NCBI GenBank assembly: GCA_963281155.1
Contig: CAUJLY010000006.1
Coordinates: 6,324,001 to 6,388,000, forward strand
Source: Rhabditophanes sp. KR3021
Taxonomy: Eukaryota > Nematoda > Chromadorea > Rhabditida > Alloionematidae
Direction: 5' to 3'
Length of the DNA stretch: 64,000 nt
The notes beneath the pieces are model-generated. The model ran no database searches, was not told the DNA's origin, and saw only the letters and a list, made by a program, of their open reading frames with translations. How positions within the stretch are numbered: the first letter of the stretch is position 1; the number at the start of each line of letters is the position of its first letter. Made by a program: the position numbers and the translations under genes. Below, piece by piece: positions 13,695 to 25,424 of this stretch.

Positions 13695-13932
13695 ATGATG
13701 GGAGTCTGCACTTCTTGCATGAAAATTTTATTGGATGCCGAAAATGATGTTCGAATCAATGGTAATAAATGATTAACTTATTTAGATTTATTAATATTTA
13801 TACTTTTAAGTTATTGAACCAACAACCATGGTTGGAGGTGAGCAATCTGTTGCTGGAAACCCAATTTCTAACCCACCAATTGGCCCTCTTCTTACAGTTC
13901 CTCAAAATAGAAGCTTGAGACCCAATGTATAA
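13695..13932 (+). CDS. acylated microprotein, two exons
   Basis: Exon 1 (13695-13761) and exon 2 (13811-13932) are joined by a 49-base GTAATA..AAG intron in phase 1, giving 62 residues and a TAA. TTATAG lies directly before the start (ends at 13693), a likely trans-splice acceptor. Two ATGs are adjacent; from the second the protein starts MGVCTSC, matching an N-myristoylation site (Gly2) plus palmitoylatable cysteines, so a membrane-anchored peptide is expected. The rest is MKILLDAENDVRIN followed by a Pro/Asn/Gly-rich tail (NPPIGPLLTVPQ) without a recognised domain. It is too short for ordinary gene calling. Evidence for reality: frame is open across the junction, both splice sites fit, and composition is much richer in Gly, Pro and Val than chance frames here. 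No family recognised. Confidence 0.65.
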
Positions 13933-15498
13933 ATTTTATTCAAAAGTATGTGTATTATTTTTTATACTTTAACAATTATATTTATGGTGTAAAAGATGTC
14001 AAAATAATTTCTCTGTCTAGAACCGTCATAACAGTTAGTTTTAATTTAATATAACTATACAAATACTGGCACTTAAATAATAACTCACTTTTTTTAATTT
14101 TTATGTAGGTTATTTTCAATAAGCAAAACTTTTACAATATAAGCTTCAGCTTATCTGTGAATAAACACTTCTCTTTGAACAATAAAGCTTTATTTTCAGC
14201 AAAACAAAAAGTTGCTTTAGTTTAAATGGATATTTATTAGTATATATTTTGTAGGTACGAATTATCTATTGTCGGAAAGTAATATCGTAAATAAAGCACA
14301 AATAGGAAGTATGAGGCAATAATGTAAAACAAAATGACTTAAAAGACTGTTATCCTTAATAGGCAATAAAGTATTATAATTCATATTCGAAAAAACGCTT
14401 GTATTTTATTCTTTTAAAAATTCATTTAATCATCAATTGCCTTAAATTAAAGTGAATTTGATAAAAGTTACAACATATGCTTATCAAAAAACCCATTTTT
14501 ATAATCCTTTTTAAAAATCTCAAAATAGTTTTTCAAAAATAATAACACGCACATAAAGATATTTTTATTTATCAGGGCTTTAAAGAAGAATTATTACTGA
14601 TTAAAAATGGGTAATATCAGCTTGGCGGTGAAAAAGCTAATTCTAAAATAAGGAAAAACATTTCTGAATAATTAAAGCCCAAGCTTTCTAAAAATATCTC
14701 ACGAAAAGGATATTACAAATTCTAATCATTGAAATTATTCTTAATCGTATTACTTTTAGCTATCATTTTCATAAATGATTTATATTTAATTTGAGAAAGT
14801 ACAGCAATTTTATAGAATCATTAAAATGCTTTAAATATATCTAAATTTACTAATGCATTTCTTTAACCAAAAAATGTCTTATTTCATTTTTGCTATCTTT
14901 TTACTCGAAATGATTTAATGTCGTCTTAAATGATAATATATTAGTATACTAAATTTTTATTAAACTCAACTATCTAACCCAATGTTATCAATGTTTTTGG
15001 AGAAAGAAAAGATTGATTAAATTCAAAACAAAAAATGAATATATAATGTTTGCTAAAGTATAACATAATGGTGCATATAGTAAAAAGATGGAAGTTTAGG
15101 CTTCAAGAGTGATTTTATTGGTATAAAAGTACTAGCAAAAATGTTTGCAAAACAGGCCATTTTGTTAAACAAAATACAAGATGTACAAACAATTAGGCCT
15201 TACAGTTTTGTATGTGTACTGATCAAGAAGTTAGTTCCAGCAAAATATTAGAATACTTTTTTTGTTAGTGTATGTTTGTTGTATTAATATATAGTTAAAC
15301 ATAAAAAATATAATTGTTTGATTGATATGGACTGAAAATGGCGTACATTGCTTAGATGTTATTTAAAACAATATAATAAATTCAAATAATATCAAAGTAA
15401 TCATGAAAAGAGAGAGTGTGTGCTTTGAAGAAAGAGATGATTTTGTGGTTTGTAGCTGGGTTTGTTTTGTAATTTCACAAAATTTGGATAACTTCATT
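13933..15498. other. intergenic, no gene seen
   Basis: AT-rich. An AATAAA at about 14178 could serve the small plus-strand gene, and the right part should be the 3' UTR of the calmodulin-like gene on the minus strand. Nothing else recognised. Confidence 0.5.
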
Positions 15499-15996
15499 TT
15501 ACTTCTTTTTAGTCATCATCTTGCAAAATTCTTCAAAATTTATTTTTCCATCTTGATTGTCATCCACATGTTTATAAATTTGTTTGATATCTTGATCTGT
15601 TAAATTGTGACCCATTTTTTGGAAAGCAGTTCTTAATTCAGATCTGGTAATAAAGCCATCTCCATCAACGTCAAGTTCATCAAATACTGCTTTAAGCGAA
15701 AGGGAAAGAGGATTAGCGTGAGCGATAGATAAAAACTCAGTGAAGTCAATGTTCCCGTCTTTGTCTTTGTCGGCAGCATTGAACATAGCTAGCAGTTCCT
15801 CTTCAGTAGGAGCTTGGCCCATCTTAGTCATTACCTGGTTGAGTTCATCTTTTTGAATAAAACCATCTCCATTTAAATCAAATTCCTTAAAGATAGCACG
15901 AAGATCTTCGTCTTTAATTTCGGCAACTTCTTGATTCCCTGACTCTGGATTTCCAACATTCTTATAGGAAGATTTTTTTGAAATACAAGAACCCAT
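15499..15996 (-). CDS. calmodulin-like protein, N-acylated, four EF-hands
   Basis: A single exon encodes 165 residues. It starts MGSCISKK, a strong N-myristoylation (Gly2) and palmitoylation (Cys4) signal, so the protein is probably held on the plasma membrane. Four canonical 12-residue EF-hand loops follow at 40-51, 76-87, 109-120 and 145-156, each with Asp at position 1, Gly at 6 and Glu at 12, so all four should bind calcium. The two lobes are arranged as in calmodulin, but a 25-residue head and the KKK end distinguish it. Role: calcium-dependent regulation of membrane targets (inferred). A CRE palindrome lies 77 bases upstream of the ATG. It may belong to the nematode cal family, but I cannot assign a number. 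Confidence 0.93.
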   Translation of the reverse strand: MGSCISKKSSYKNVGNPESGNQEVAEIKDEDLRAIFKEFDLNGDGFIQKDELNQVMTKMGQAPTEEELLAMFNAADKDKDGNIDFTEFLSIAHANPLSLSLKAVFDELDVDGDGFITRSELRTAFQKMGHNLTDQDIKQIYKHVDDNQDGKINFEEFCKMMTKKK

Positions 15997-18900
15997 TTTA
16001 AAATATAATTAATTTGACACTTTCTGTGAACAGACAATCTATAATAAATAAAAGGGTTAAGCAAACAAATCTTGACGTCAAATTAATTGGTATTATAGAT
16101 TATGTCATCTCAAAGACAACAATCATTGGTGTAAAATCAAATAGCAAAAATATGAAAAAAGCAGAGTTGGGGATACTTTTTGGACGGTCCATAGGATGAA
16201 TGTTCAATTGTTTACTAATGAAATATTCATCGGCTTTGATATAGTTAATTTAATAAATGTATATCTATCTAATCAAATTAATAAAGAATGCTTAGCTTGA
16301 TAGTTAGTAAGAAAATAAATGATCACAAAAAAGTCATGATTTTTTATGAATTAATAATTTATGATAAAATATGTTTATTTTTTTACATGTATGCTCTTTT
16401 CGAGTAGTTAATTTTCGGCAAACAATGTTACGATTATGATATTACAAAGCGTTAAAATATGTAAAGCTTTTCCTTTCTTTTTTTAAAAAAATATTATAGG
16501 ATTTTTTGGTGATTTGAGATTTACATATCGAAATGTTTAATGAAAAAGAAATTTGTTCAAATGTATGGTATACAAATAAGCAACGGTGTTTCAATAATTT
16601 ACCAAAATGTATGATGCGTGTAATTGCCCAATTATGTCGAAAATCATCCTAAGCTAAATCAAATTGTATTAAAGATGAAACGAATGACAAACAAGTTTAA
16701 GTTATATGTAACATTAATAATTGAAAATACTTAAACCAAAAAATAGTTGTTTCTTATTCGAAATTGTTGTATTTAGAACTTCCGTTTTTGCACCATATTA
16801 GGTAATATGTACGTACATACATGTATGTTTTGTCGATCTTTGTATTTATAATATATACAAATTCAAAAAAATAACTTTCAATATCAAAAAAATGTTATTG
16901 CTAAGGATGGTTTTGTAATCATAAATAGTCTTACATAGTTTAACCTTGAGATAGTCTTTATCAGCAAAAATGTTGATACAACTAAGAAGGTGTGATGGAA
17001 TGCATGAAGATATTTTTGTTTTGATTTTAAGTTGTAGTATATAACAAATTACAGGCATCTGTTTTTTACCAAAACGAAAATCAAATCAGGATAGCAGGCT
17101 ACAAAAGAACTAAATTGAAGCAATATAGATACATCAACTTACTTCTCTATTGTTTGAACATTTTTATATAAATTTTTTGGACAAACTATTATTATATAAT
17201 ATCGAAAAGAGGGACTTTGTTAATAGTATATATGATTTTATTATATGCATATGATATTATATTTTAATCATAGAATATAATGTATATTCTTGGGTGAAGC
17301 TTGTCTTCTTGTGATACTAATAGTACTTACTACTACAATTATCTATATTGTTAGGATGTAATGTAGTTGATCCATATTTTTCAAATTACTGTACTCTTTG
17401 CAATCTATTTTTGCCATTTTACCATAGCTAATAACTTGCTTAAACATAGACATTTAATTATTAGTTTGATGGGGAAAATGTGTAAACTATTTTATAATCA
17501 GCAAGATCACTATTAAAATATTATGCAAAATTAAAAGGAAAGTAAAACAAAAATTAAGGCTTTTGCACATCATTAAACGATTTGTGTCTACTTAAATAAA
17601 ATCAACGAAATTATGCACGAATTTCTACTATTTGGTTTTTAAATGAGTTTAAATTTCTGTCTTTTTGACATCAAATAAAATGTTATGTAGCATGAAGATA
17701 GAAAATGATGATAATGATAGCAGATACATTTTTCAAAAGGATCCCTTTATTGTTATAATGCGCATCTTTTTTTGATGCTACCAAAAAAGATAAACTCAAT
17801 GGAAAGTTAATTGAAATGGTATGTACATAAACGAAATTGCTTTCAACTCAAAGCATATCATTTAAAATGTTGATATATTGATGAGTTCAGATGAAATCAT
17901 GCTTCATTCGACAAATTATGAAATAGCCAATTGGTGGTAATTGTTTAAGGAATCTCTCATGAATGGGTGTTTCTGGCATATGACAAGTCAATGTGCAGCA
18001 GTATATAATTGTACTCATAAAATAACTATCTATATTAATAAAATCTTTAAGACACCATATGTCGAGACACCAGACAATAAATCCTTTAAAATATAACTAT
18101 AAATATGATTGCAATTCTTTTATTCAATCTTAAACTTTCACAAACTACATAGAAAGATAAATTTAATAAGTATATCTAAATTCAACATTCATCTTATCAC
18201 AAAAGGCATATAAATTATAAACATCGATAAAAATATTGTCGGGGTAAATATAAGTGGTATCATCATTATATTTGAAACTATTCAGTAATCATATACAAAC
18301 ATTCATTCTACACATATCATAAAAAAGAAGACAAAATTTGTATATTTGCATGTGTGCGTATTTGAAAGAAAATGCAAATTTGTACACAAAACATTTACAA
18401 TACGTAAATAAATAATATAAATTTTGTGACTTCGGTAACATAAACTCATATTGTCACCAAAATTTATTATTTATATCAAAAAAGTATGCATTGAAAAAAT
18501 AGACTTACTCAATCTTATGGCTGGTGCGAGATTGAGTGCTTGATTTGTAGGGCCGTTTTTGTAGAATGTGTTATTTGCTTGGAAGGTCTTTTTAAAAATG
18601 TGTTATTTTTTATTTTATATAATGTACATCTAGAAACAAATAAGAAGACAAATTTATTTGGAGGTGATGATAATTTTGTGCTGGCAGCCAGCAACAGCAG
18701 CACTCAGGACTAAGTAAAACTGCGTTAGGTGATTTTAAAGTTATGAGTCGGTGATACTTTTCCTGTATATGACAATTATAAATTACCTATACTTGAAGGT
18801 TAACTTTTTCTTACTTGGCTGGAAGGTCGATGCGTTATTAATCACCAAGACTTTATATTTTTGTGATAACGCGTATAACGGAAAATCTAGTCGCGCTCCT

Positions 18901-21306
18901 TCTATATTTCAATGATTGTGTCATCTTTTTTATTTATTTGTGTTAGAAACATCGCTTATAACAAATTTGCTCCTCTTTAAAGAAGATTAAAAATGGTATT
19001 TCCAGTTGCAAAAAATATTACAAGCACTCAATAATTATTATTAATCGCTAATTAATGGTATAAAAGGTGGTAAAACAGAATAACAATACTTCAATTAAAT
19101 AACTCATTTTTTATAGAAAAGGAAATATCGATGTATGTAGAAGTGGTTATGTAATGGTTGAAAGCATTTAATAAAATGCATTGTTTATTCAGGTGATTTA
19201 ATAAATAAAGAATTATATAATCAAGTTTATTTTACTAAATCAGTTATGGCCAAACAATGACTTAAACAAAGAATTTAATATGCTTATCAATAATTAAAAT
19301 TGAATTATAAGCGAACAGTAAAAATCTTGTTAATACAATGAAAATAAATTTATTAAACAAAATTTTAAAATATCAAAGAAAAAATGGAAAAAGGAGCTAT
19401 AAAGTGAATAGACAAGTATTTCATTGAATTTTAAAAATGACTTATTTACTTCATTATTTGCTTATTTGGGATTGTTTTTGAAATTTATTATTTATTTCAA
19501 AATTGTTTATGCATTGTAGAAAGAAAAATTGAAAATTGAATAAAATTGATTGATGCATTTTTGTGATTAAATTTATATAGTCTTATTAAAATAAATTAAA
19601 TTGATATATTCTGAAGTTCACACTCTTTTGAATTAATACCGTTCATTCTCTCCAAATAATGTATAGTTAAATCGGATTGACAAATACCAATTTTGTGGTG
19701 TTAAAGAGGTGTATGTTGTACTATATTTGTACCTCTATACATGAATACAAAATGATATAAAATCTGTTTATGGACAATTCATGCGTTTAATATCATAATA
19801 TCATAATACAATCATCGTATAAATACCATTATTATTATGTCAAAAAAGTAATCATTTGTTTTTTACTGATCCCATATTCATTTTTGGTTGATCTTAAATA
19901 TATGCATATTACAAAGTTAAACAAAATACTACATTTTCATTATTTTCGAGATAACTGTGTTGGTCACTCCGGGATGTACATAGCAGCATACTTAATAAAA
20001 TTTGAAAAAATCAATTCCAATATTTATCTTCCAAATTTCGATGTTAAAGCAAAGGACATTTTGATTAAATTAATATCATTAAATTACTAACTTTGTTTCT
20101 ATAAAAAATTGTCATCCAATTTTAATCTGATTAAGAAAATGGCATAAATCGTATCTAAAAAAGCTGAAACTCCCACACATATTTTTATTTTCTATGATTT
20201 TACACTCCTACAGCAATATAATATATAAAGCTAAAAATAATGAACATTATAATTGAAGAAAGGAGGCAGAGAGATGACACAATTGATGGCATCATGTTTT
20301 ATGAAAGGCACTTGAACTGTGATTTTGAAAAGCATTGAAAATGATATAAATGCACATCAATGATAATAAGATACAAAGTTGTAGTAGTGCTGGATGTAGG
20401 TTATTTTGAATAGCAGTATGTAGGCGGATTAGACGGCACAAGTCAACAGATAGCTTTCAAGCCGTGTAATTCTCGATTTAAGTTAAAAATTTATATATCA
20501 ATTTATTCATTTGAGACATTATAATTGAATTTATTTTTGGAGACATACACGTATAGCAATAAACATAATAAAAATAAGACATTGGCCCTATATTACTAAT
20601 ATAATATTAACTTTTTGATTTTTGCCTCTGGATTTACTTTTGAATAAATGTCTTTTGGATAAAGGGAGTGTATATCAGTGATGAAAAATCAGTTGATCAC
20701 TTCGTGCCACAATATAGAGACTTTATCATATTATTTTTAGTTAAAATATCGCTTTCATATGCATTTTATTTACTAAATCTGTCAATATTTTTTTTAATTT
20801 ACACTTTAATAATTTGTGCTTTATTGTTTAAAAATCAAAATGGAAAATAAATTGACATGCATATTGTTTAGTTTTAAAAACTTTTTCGTTTTACTAAGAT
20901 AATTATTAAAAATTGGTTGGCGAATAATCATGATTAAAGATTACTTTATATATTTTGAATAATAGTAAATAGTTGATCTTAACATATAGCACTTTATTTG
21001 TTTTTATTAGTGGCAAGTTAATTCGATTTGTACCTCTTCTATTATTGTCATCCACTACTACCACAATGCTTTTAAATTTTTTGCCAATGTTTATATTTAC
21101 ATCCGTGCGATATATACTCTCATCTGAGCTAAATGTGCTGGTATTTAATCATTTGGTGATTAGTAGAAACAAATATCATTTGCGTTAAAGATAATAGTAC
21201 TAGTTCAGTATTTAATGTTGTTGCAAATGAATTTATCTCGCCATATTCCCATTATCGTTGTTGCTTTTTGAATTTAAATAACAAATGTAGATTTTTTTAG
21301 ATCAAA
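15997..21306. other. 5.3-kb gene desert
   Basis: Between the divergently transcribed calmodulin-like and troponin I genes. No exon set with splice signals was found; open frames are short and compositionally random. A MEF2-like CTAAAAATAA at 20231-20240 lies 1.07 kb upstream of troponin I, a plausible muscle element but expected often in AT-rich DNA. The stretch 20390-20480 is slightly GC-richer with no readable content. Confidence 0.5.
16073..16080. promoter_or_regulatory. TGACGTCA CRE palindrome upstream of the calmodulin-like gene
   Basis: Perfect CREB/ATF site inside the longer palindrome TTGACGTCAA, 77 bases upstream of the minus-strand ATG at 15996. The proximal position in a promoter makes it more credible than the 12755 copy. 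Binding is not shown. Confidence 0.5.
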
Positions 21307-22197
21307 ATGTCAGAGGAAGCTAACTTCAGCTGTCCAGATGAGGAATGTTTAATTCGTTATGGTGGATGTCAAGGAGAAGATGAAGATGTACATTACATTT
21401 TATTAAGCAATATAATTTTTACATAATTTCAGGAAGCCACTCGCAAAAATGAAGAGCGCGAACGCAAAAAGGCTGAAGTCAGAAAACGTCTTGAAGAAGC
21501 TGGAAATAAGAAAAAGGCCAAGAAGGGTTTTTTGACTCCTGAAAGAAAAAAGAAGCTTCGTGTAAGTAAATTTATGCTTTAAATAACCTTTGGCTTGTTA
21601 CAGAAATTGCTTATGATGAAAGCAGCTGAAGATCTTAAACAGCAGCAATTGGTTAAAGAACAAGAAAGGCAAAAGATCCTTGCTCAAAGAACAATGGCTC
21701 TTCCAAATGTTGATACCATTGATGATCAAGGCAAACTCCAAGCCATCTATGAAGACATTTTTGCTCATGTTTTGGCCTTGGAAGAACAAAAGTATGACAT
21801 CAATTACCTCGTTCTTTCTAAAGATCAAGAAATCAGTGAATTGACTATTGCTGTCAATGATCTTAGAGGCAAATTCGTCAAACCAGTCTTAAAAAAAGTT
21901 TCCAAGTATGATAACAAATTTAAGAAGATGGCTGATGCCAAAAAAGATGAGAAACAAGATTTCCGTTCAAACCTTAAAGTTGTCAAAAAAGAAACCGTTC
22001 TCGATGACTTGGTTGCAAAGAAAAAGTCTGAAAAGCCAGAATGGTCAAAGAAAGGAGGGGCTGAAGGAGATGCAAAAGAATCTAAAGATGATGAAGCCAA
22101 GGCACCAAAAGAGGATGATGCTTCCGAACCAGTAGCTGAAGAAGTTGCCGAAGAGGAAGAAGGTGAAGAGGAAGAAGAAGAGGAGGAAGAAGAGTAA
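21307..22197 (+). CDS. tni: troponin I
   Basis: Three exons (21307-21387, 21433-21561, 21604-22197) encode 267 residues; the introns are only 45 and 42 bases. Troponin I is the inhibitory thin-filament subunit that holds actomyosin off until calcium binds troponin C. Seen: a basic helical IT-arm region ([40 protein letters not shown]), the inhibitory segment [20 protein letters not shown], and a C-terminal acidic tail ending in a run of Glu, as in nematode troponin I. The N-terminus is unusual: about 27 residues with three cysteines ([14 protein letters not shown]) and acidic residues on a separate first exon, so isoforms lacking it could exist. A T-rich TTTTTTTAG precedes the ATG by six bases. 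Which C. elegans paralogue (tni-1, unc-27, tni-3, tni-4) it matches is not decided. Confidence 0.95.
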
Positions 22198-23093
22198 ATA
22201 ATTAATTGTTTTATATGGAATTAAATTGAAATTTAACAAATTACTAATGGAATTAATTTTTTCAATTGTCGCGACTATGTTACTCTTATCCTGTTTCAAA
22301 TAAAATACTCCAAAAACTATTTTAGCAAATGTCTTTCTTAAAATACCTCGACCCCTCATTTATTAAAACTTATAATATGCCAACTATACCAAGAATGCCT
22401 TTCTTATCTTCCTCATCATTTAAATCCAGAAATACAGATATACTCACCACAAAACAAATACATCTACCCAACTAAGTTAAATTTAATTTTCAATTGCTTT
22501 CCATTTGTCTCTGCAAACATAATGTTCGTGCACGTAATCAAAGTTAAAATAATTACAAGGGTCTAACCAATTAAGCTTTATGTTTTTCTGGCAAAAAATG
22601 ATCAATTTATTTTTTAGGTTCTATTAGTATATCTTCTCAAATTGTAGCATTTATAGTAGGCATGCGATTTTGAAACAAAAATAACTATTGTTGAAGCAAA
22701 AGATGTAAAACTTTCACGGTAATAATCCGACAAACATGCTTGAATATAATTGTATGAAAACACGGCTTTTGTTATTATGTTGGCATTGTTGCTAGAGTTG
22801 TTTTTATTTTTGTTGTCCTTAGTAGGTATCTGTGGGTCGTTTCATGTTAATATTTTTTGGTCAAACTTTCTATTAAAGGAAGGTATATTTTAAGTCGGAG
22901 TATGTTTACCAAGATACGTCAGCTTATTATTTAGTTTACCTTATTTCATTTGGCAATTTCTAACAATATACGATACGAGAGCTTGAAGGAATTGCATAAA
23001 TGGGTCTTTTATGTTCCAGAATTATCAGATAATTAATCGTGGCACCTTATCTTACACCTATCCATGACCAATTCCTTATTTACAAATAAGCTT
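22198..23093. other. intergenic, 3' region of troponin I
   Basis: No gene seen. AATAAA at about 22300 is a candidate poly(A) signal for troponin I. The rest is AT-rich and unremarkable. Confidence 0.5.
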
Positions 23094-23300
23094 TCAATTT
23101 TTTTGAATCTTTTCAACCAATGTAACAATTGCTCCTTTGGGACATTCGACGGCTGAGTCTTTTGTATCACTGAGATTTGAATACTCACTTAAATTTAATT
23201 CTTCATTGTATTTAATTTCATATTCGAGACAAAACATCCATCCAACACACCATCATTAATATCTCGGAAAATCTCTGAAATTTTCACCAAAAGTCATTAA
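23094..23300 (-). pseudogene. possible gene remnant, frame broken
   Basis: On the minus strand a frame ending with TGA at 23094 is open for about 53 codons and is protein-like (LEYEIKYNEELNLSEYSN, DSAVECPKGAIVTLVEKIQK). Upstream, around 23230-23300, two other frames carry the protein-like signal instead (for example ISEIFRDINDGVLDGCFVS), and no splice site reconciles them. A GGATGGAT tetranucleotide duplication sits at the break. This fits a decayed gene or a sequence error in a terminal exon; upstream exons were not found. Family not recognised. Such lengths arise by chance in this DNA, so confidence is low. Confidence 0.3.
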
Positions 23301-23472
23301 ATCGGACATCTACTACATTTTCTTAGAATTAAGATCATTTTTCTTTACATCTATTAATTTGTTCGATTTAATGTTAATTTGTTGGAGCAGGCAAGTATTT
23401 TATGTAATTTATTACCATATTATTAAAATCACAATATACAATTTTGCAATAAAGAATATTAAGTAGAGGTTT

Positions 23473-24728
23473 TTAAGTTCTAAGTTCATCATCACGGAGC
23501 TCATCTTGAGGCCAGTAAAACTTGTCATCGTATGGCCATCCGCGTTTAATTTGTTTCATCAAATATTCCTGAACTTTAGCTCTCTTTTCTGCTTTCTTTT
23601 CATCATCATTTATTTTCATATATCCACCCATTGTGTGAGGTTCTAACTTAACCGCGTCATATTCTTTTGTCACCGTCGCAGCTGCGCGCATTCTTGGTTT
23701 TAATGTTGGCAAAGTATTCAAAGCATTATTGTTTCGTGTTGTAATCTGAGCGTTACCTTCTTCTTCAGCTACTGGCAAAGGAGCAGTAACGGTGTTTGAA
23801 AGTAACTTTGGTCTCAATGTTGTTGTTGTTCTCATAACGTAAATAGTAGATTGTACCTCTGCAGCCGGTGTCATTTGATCGGTTGATTTCTCTAATGACG
23901 ATTCAACTGTTTTTTCAGTTCCTTGACTGTGCACAATTGAAGTGGTTGAGCCTTCCGTCGCAGTTGTTAAGCTGATTTCATTTGCCGAAGTTATTAACTC
24001 TGGTGTTCCTAAATCCTTATATATTACTTCTTCATCATCTTCCTCACTTCCATGTCCTGCGCTGTCCAAACTTTCACAACAAATACTAATGCGTCCAACT
24101 TCTTTACATTTTTCATTACTATTTTTGCAAGGATTTCTGTTATCGCAAAGTATAGCAGAGCCTTCTGTGTTTAAGACTGTCAAAAAGGGATATGGGCAGT
24201 CTATTTGTTTTAAATCGAAATCTAACTTTTTTTTGTTGGATGATTTCAAAGAGGCCTTATGATTTAGACTTTTCTTAACTAATGATGCACAGCAAACAGC
24301 ATCATGACAAATTGAGTTAACACCCTTGCAATCTTTATTCCATTTGCATTGAACAGGTGTGCCATCAAAACCTAATTCGGCAAAAGTACTTAGTGGGCAT
24401 TCTATTTCATTTTTTATTTCCTCTTTTTTAACCAATTCTTCTTGCCCATTTGGGCAACAGATGTAATTGTATCCGGAGAAAAAGCAATAATGATTGGTGC
24501 CGCAAGTATGGCTGCTATAATCGCCAGGAAGGCATTGCATATAACTTCCAGATCCTTCTTTTCTGGCTAATCCATGAGGGCAATGATATCTATATTCTAT
24601 AATAAAAAGAGAGTTTTAGAAAATATGCATTTACACCTTAGTTTTTTCTTACCATTGTCAGCATCAACTATTGCTATAAGCCCAATAATGACTATTACAA
24701 ACAAGGAAAAAACGTTTAGATTCTTCAT
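23473..24728 (-). CDS. secreted cysteine-rich protein
   Basis: Two exons: 24728-24653 (signal peptide) and 24596-23473, joined in phase 1 by a 56-base intron; 399 residues. Residues 1-23 are a classic signal peptide (MKNLNVFSLFVIVIIGLIAI). The N-terminal half holds three cysteine-rich units of the pattern C(P)..C..C(x)..CC: around CPHG..CLPG..CGTNHYCFFSGYNYICCPNG, then CPLST..CKWNKDCKG..CHDAVCC, then CPYPF..LCDNRNPCKN..CKEVGRISICC. This resembles lustrin/EB-type extracellular modules of nematodes. The second half is Thr/Ser/Pro-rich, probably O-glycosylated and unstructured, and the C-terminus is charged with a YDDKFYWPQDEL segment. Likely an extracellular or cuticle-associated protein; function unknown. 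Confidence 0.85.
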
Positions 24729-25424
24729 CGTAGTACTATTCAAAAAGTAAATGTCAGGATATGACAAAATTTAGTTAATCAAATATCTTAGAAGTTATAT
24801 AAATTTTTCCATACTAAATGGGTCATCTGTATTCAGGTAAAATATGTCCTATTTCTCTTATATCCAAATCTTTATCACTTTTCCTAACTTTTGTTATATA
24901 TCTTGATGACTTTCATTTAATCTCTTGATTCAAGGTATCAAATAAAATTTGTTTGGTTTGATGTTATACCTAAAAATCAATTTGAAAATTTTTAATGTGT
25001 ACAAATGTGTTTTGTTATTGTTTGAATTTAAGTAGACAAATATGATTTAATTAGGTTCATCAGACACATCTAAAATAAATGAAGTGACACAATTTTGAAT
25101 TGTTTTATTTAAATGTTCGAAAGTAATTTTAAATTTTATGATAATCTGTTTGTTCTATACATTTGTTAATGTCCACAAAAAATGATAATTGTCCCTGGCG
25201 GTACAGAATGTAAGTATGAGTTCTAGGATACCATCAGTCTTCATAGTAACATAGACTAGTTTATTATTAAGAATGATATAATGAAGATAATACAATAAAT
25301 ATGAATGGGCGAATATTTAAATATGCAGATATACTTATATGCATTTACCATGCGGCAATAATAAATAGAGTTGAATATTATAATTTGGATAAATTTGAAT
25401 TACAAAATATATTCTTGTTATAAC
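24729..25424. other. intergenic, no gene seen
   Basis: Upstream region of the secreted protein and 3' region of the kinase gene. A weak imperfect stem at 25195-25237 (CTGGCGGTA against TACCATCAG) is the only structure noted. Confidence 0.5.

Noticed and set aside
16846..17058. 70-codon minus-strand frame
   Set aside because: Lys/Ile/Leu-rich random composition; no supporting signals.
20973..21188. Plus-strand frame just upstream of troponin I
   Set aside because: Begins at a non-ATG codon; hydrophobic by chance; separated from the troponin I first exon by stops and a clear acceptor.
21598..22359. Several frames antisense or offset to troponin I
   Set aside because: Shadows of the highly biased troponin I coding sequence.
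25195..25237. Imperfect hairpin tested as a microRNA precursor
   Set aside because: Only about 12 pairs with mismatch and an asymmetric internal loop; much weaker than the 49978 hairpin.
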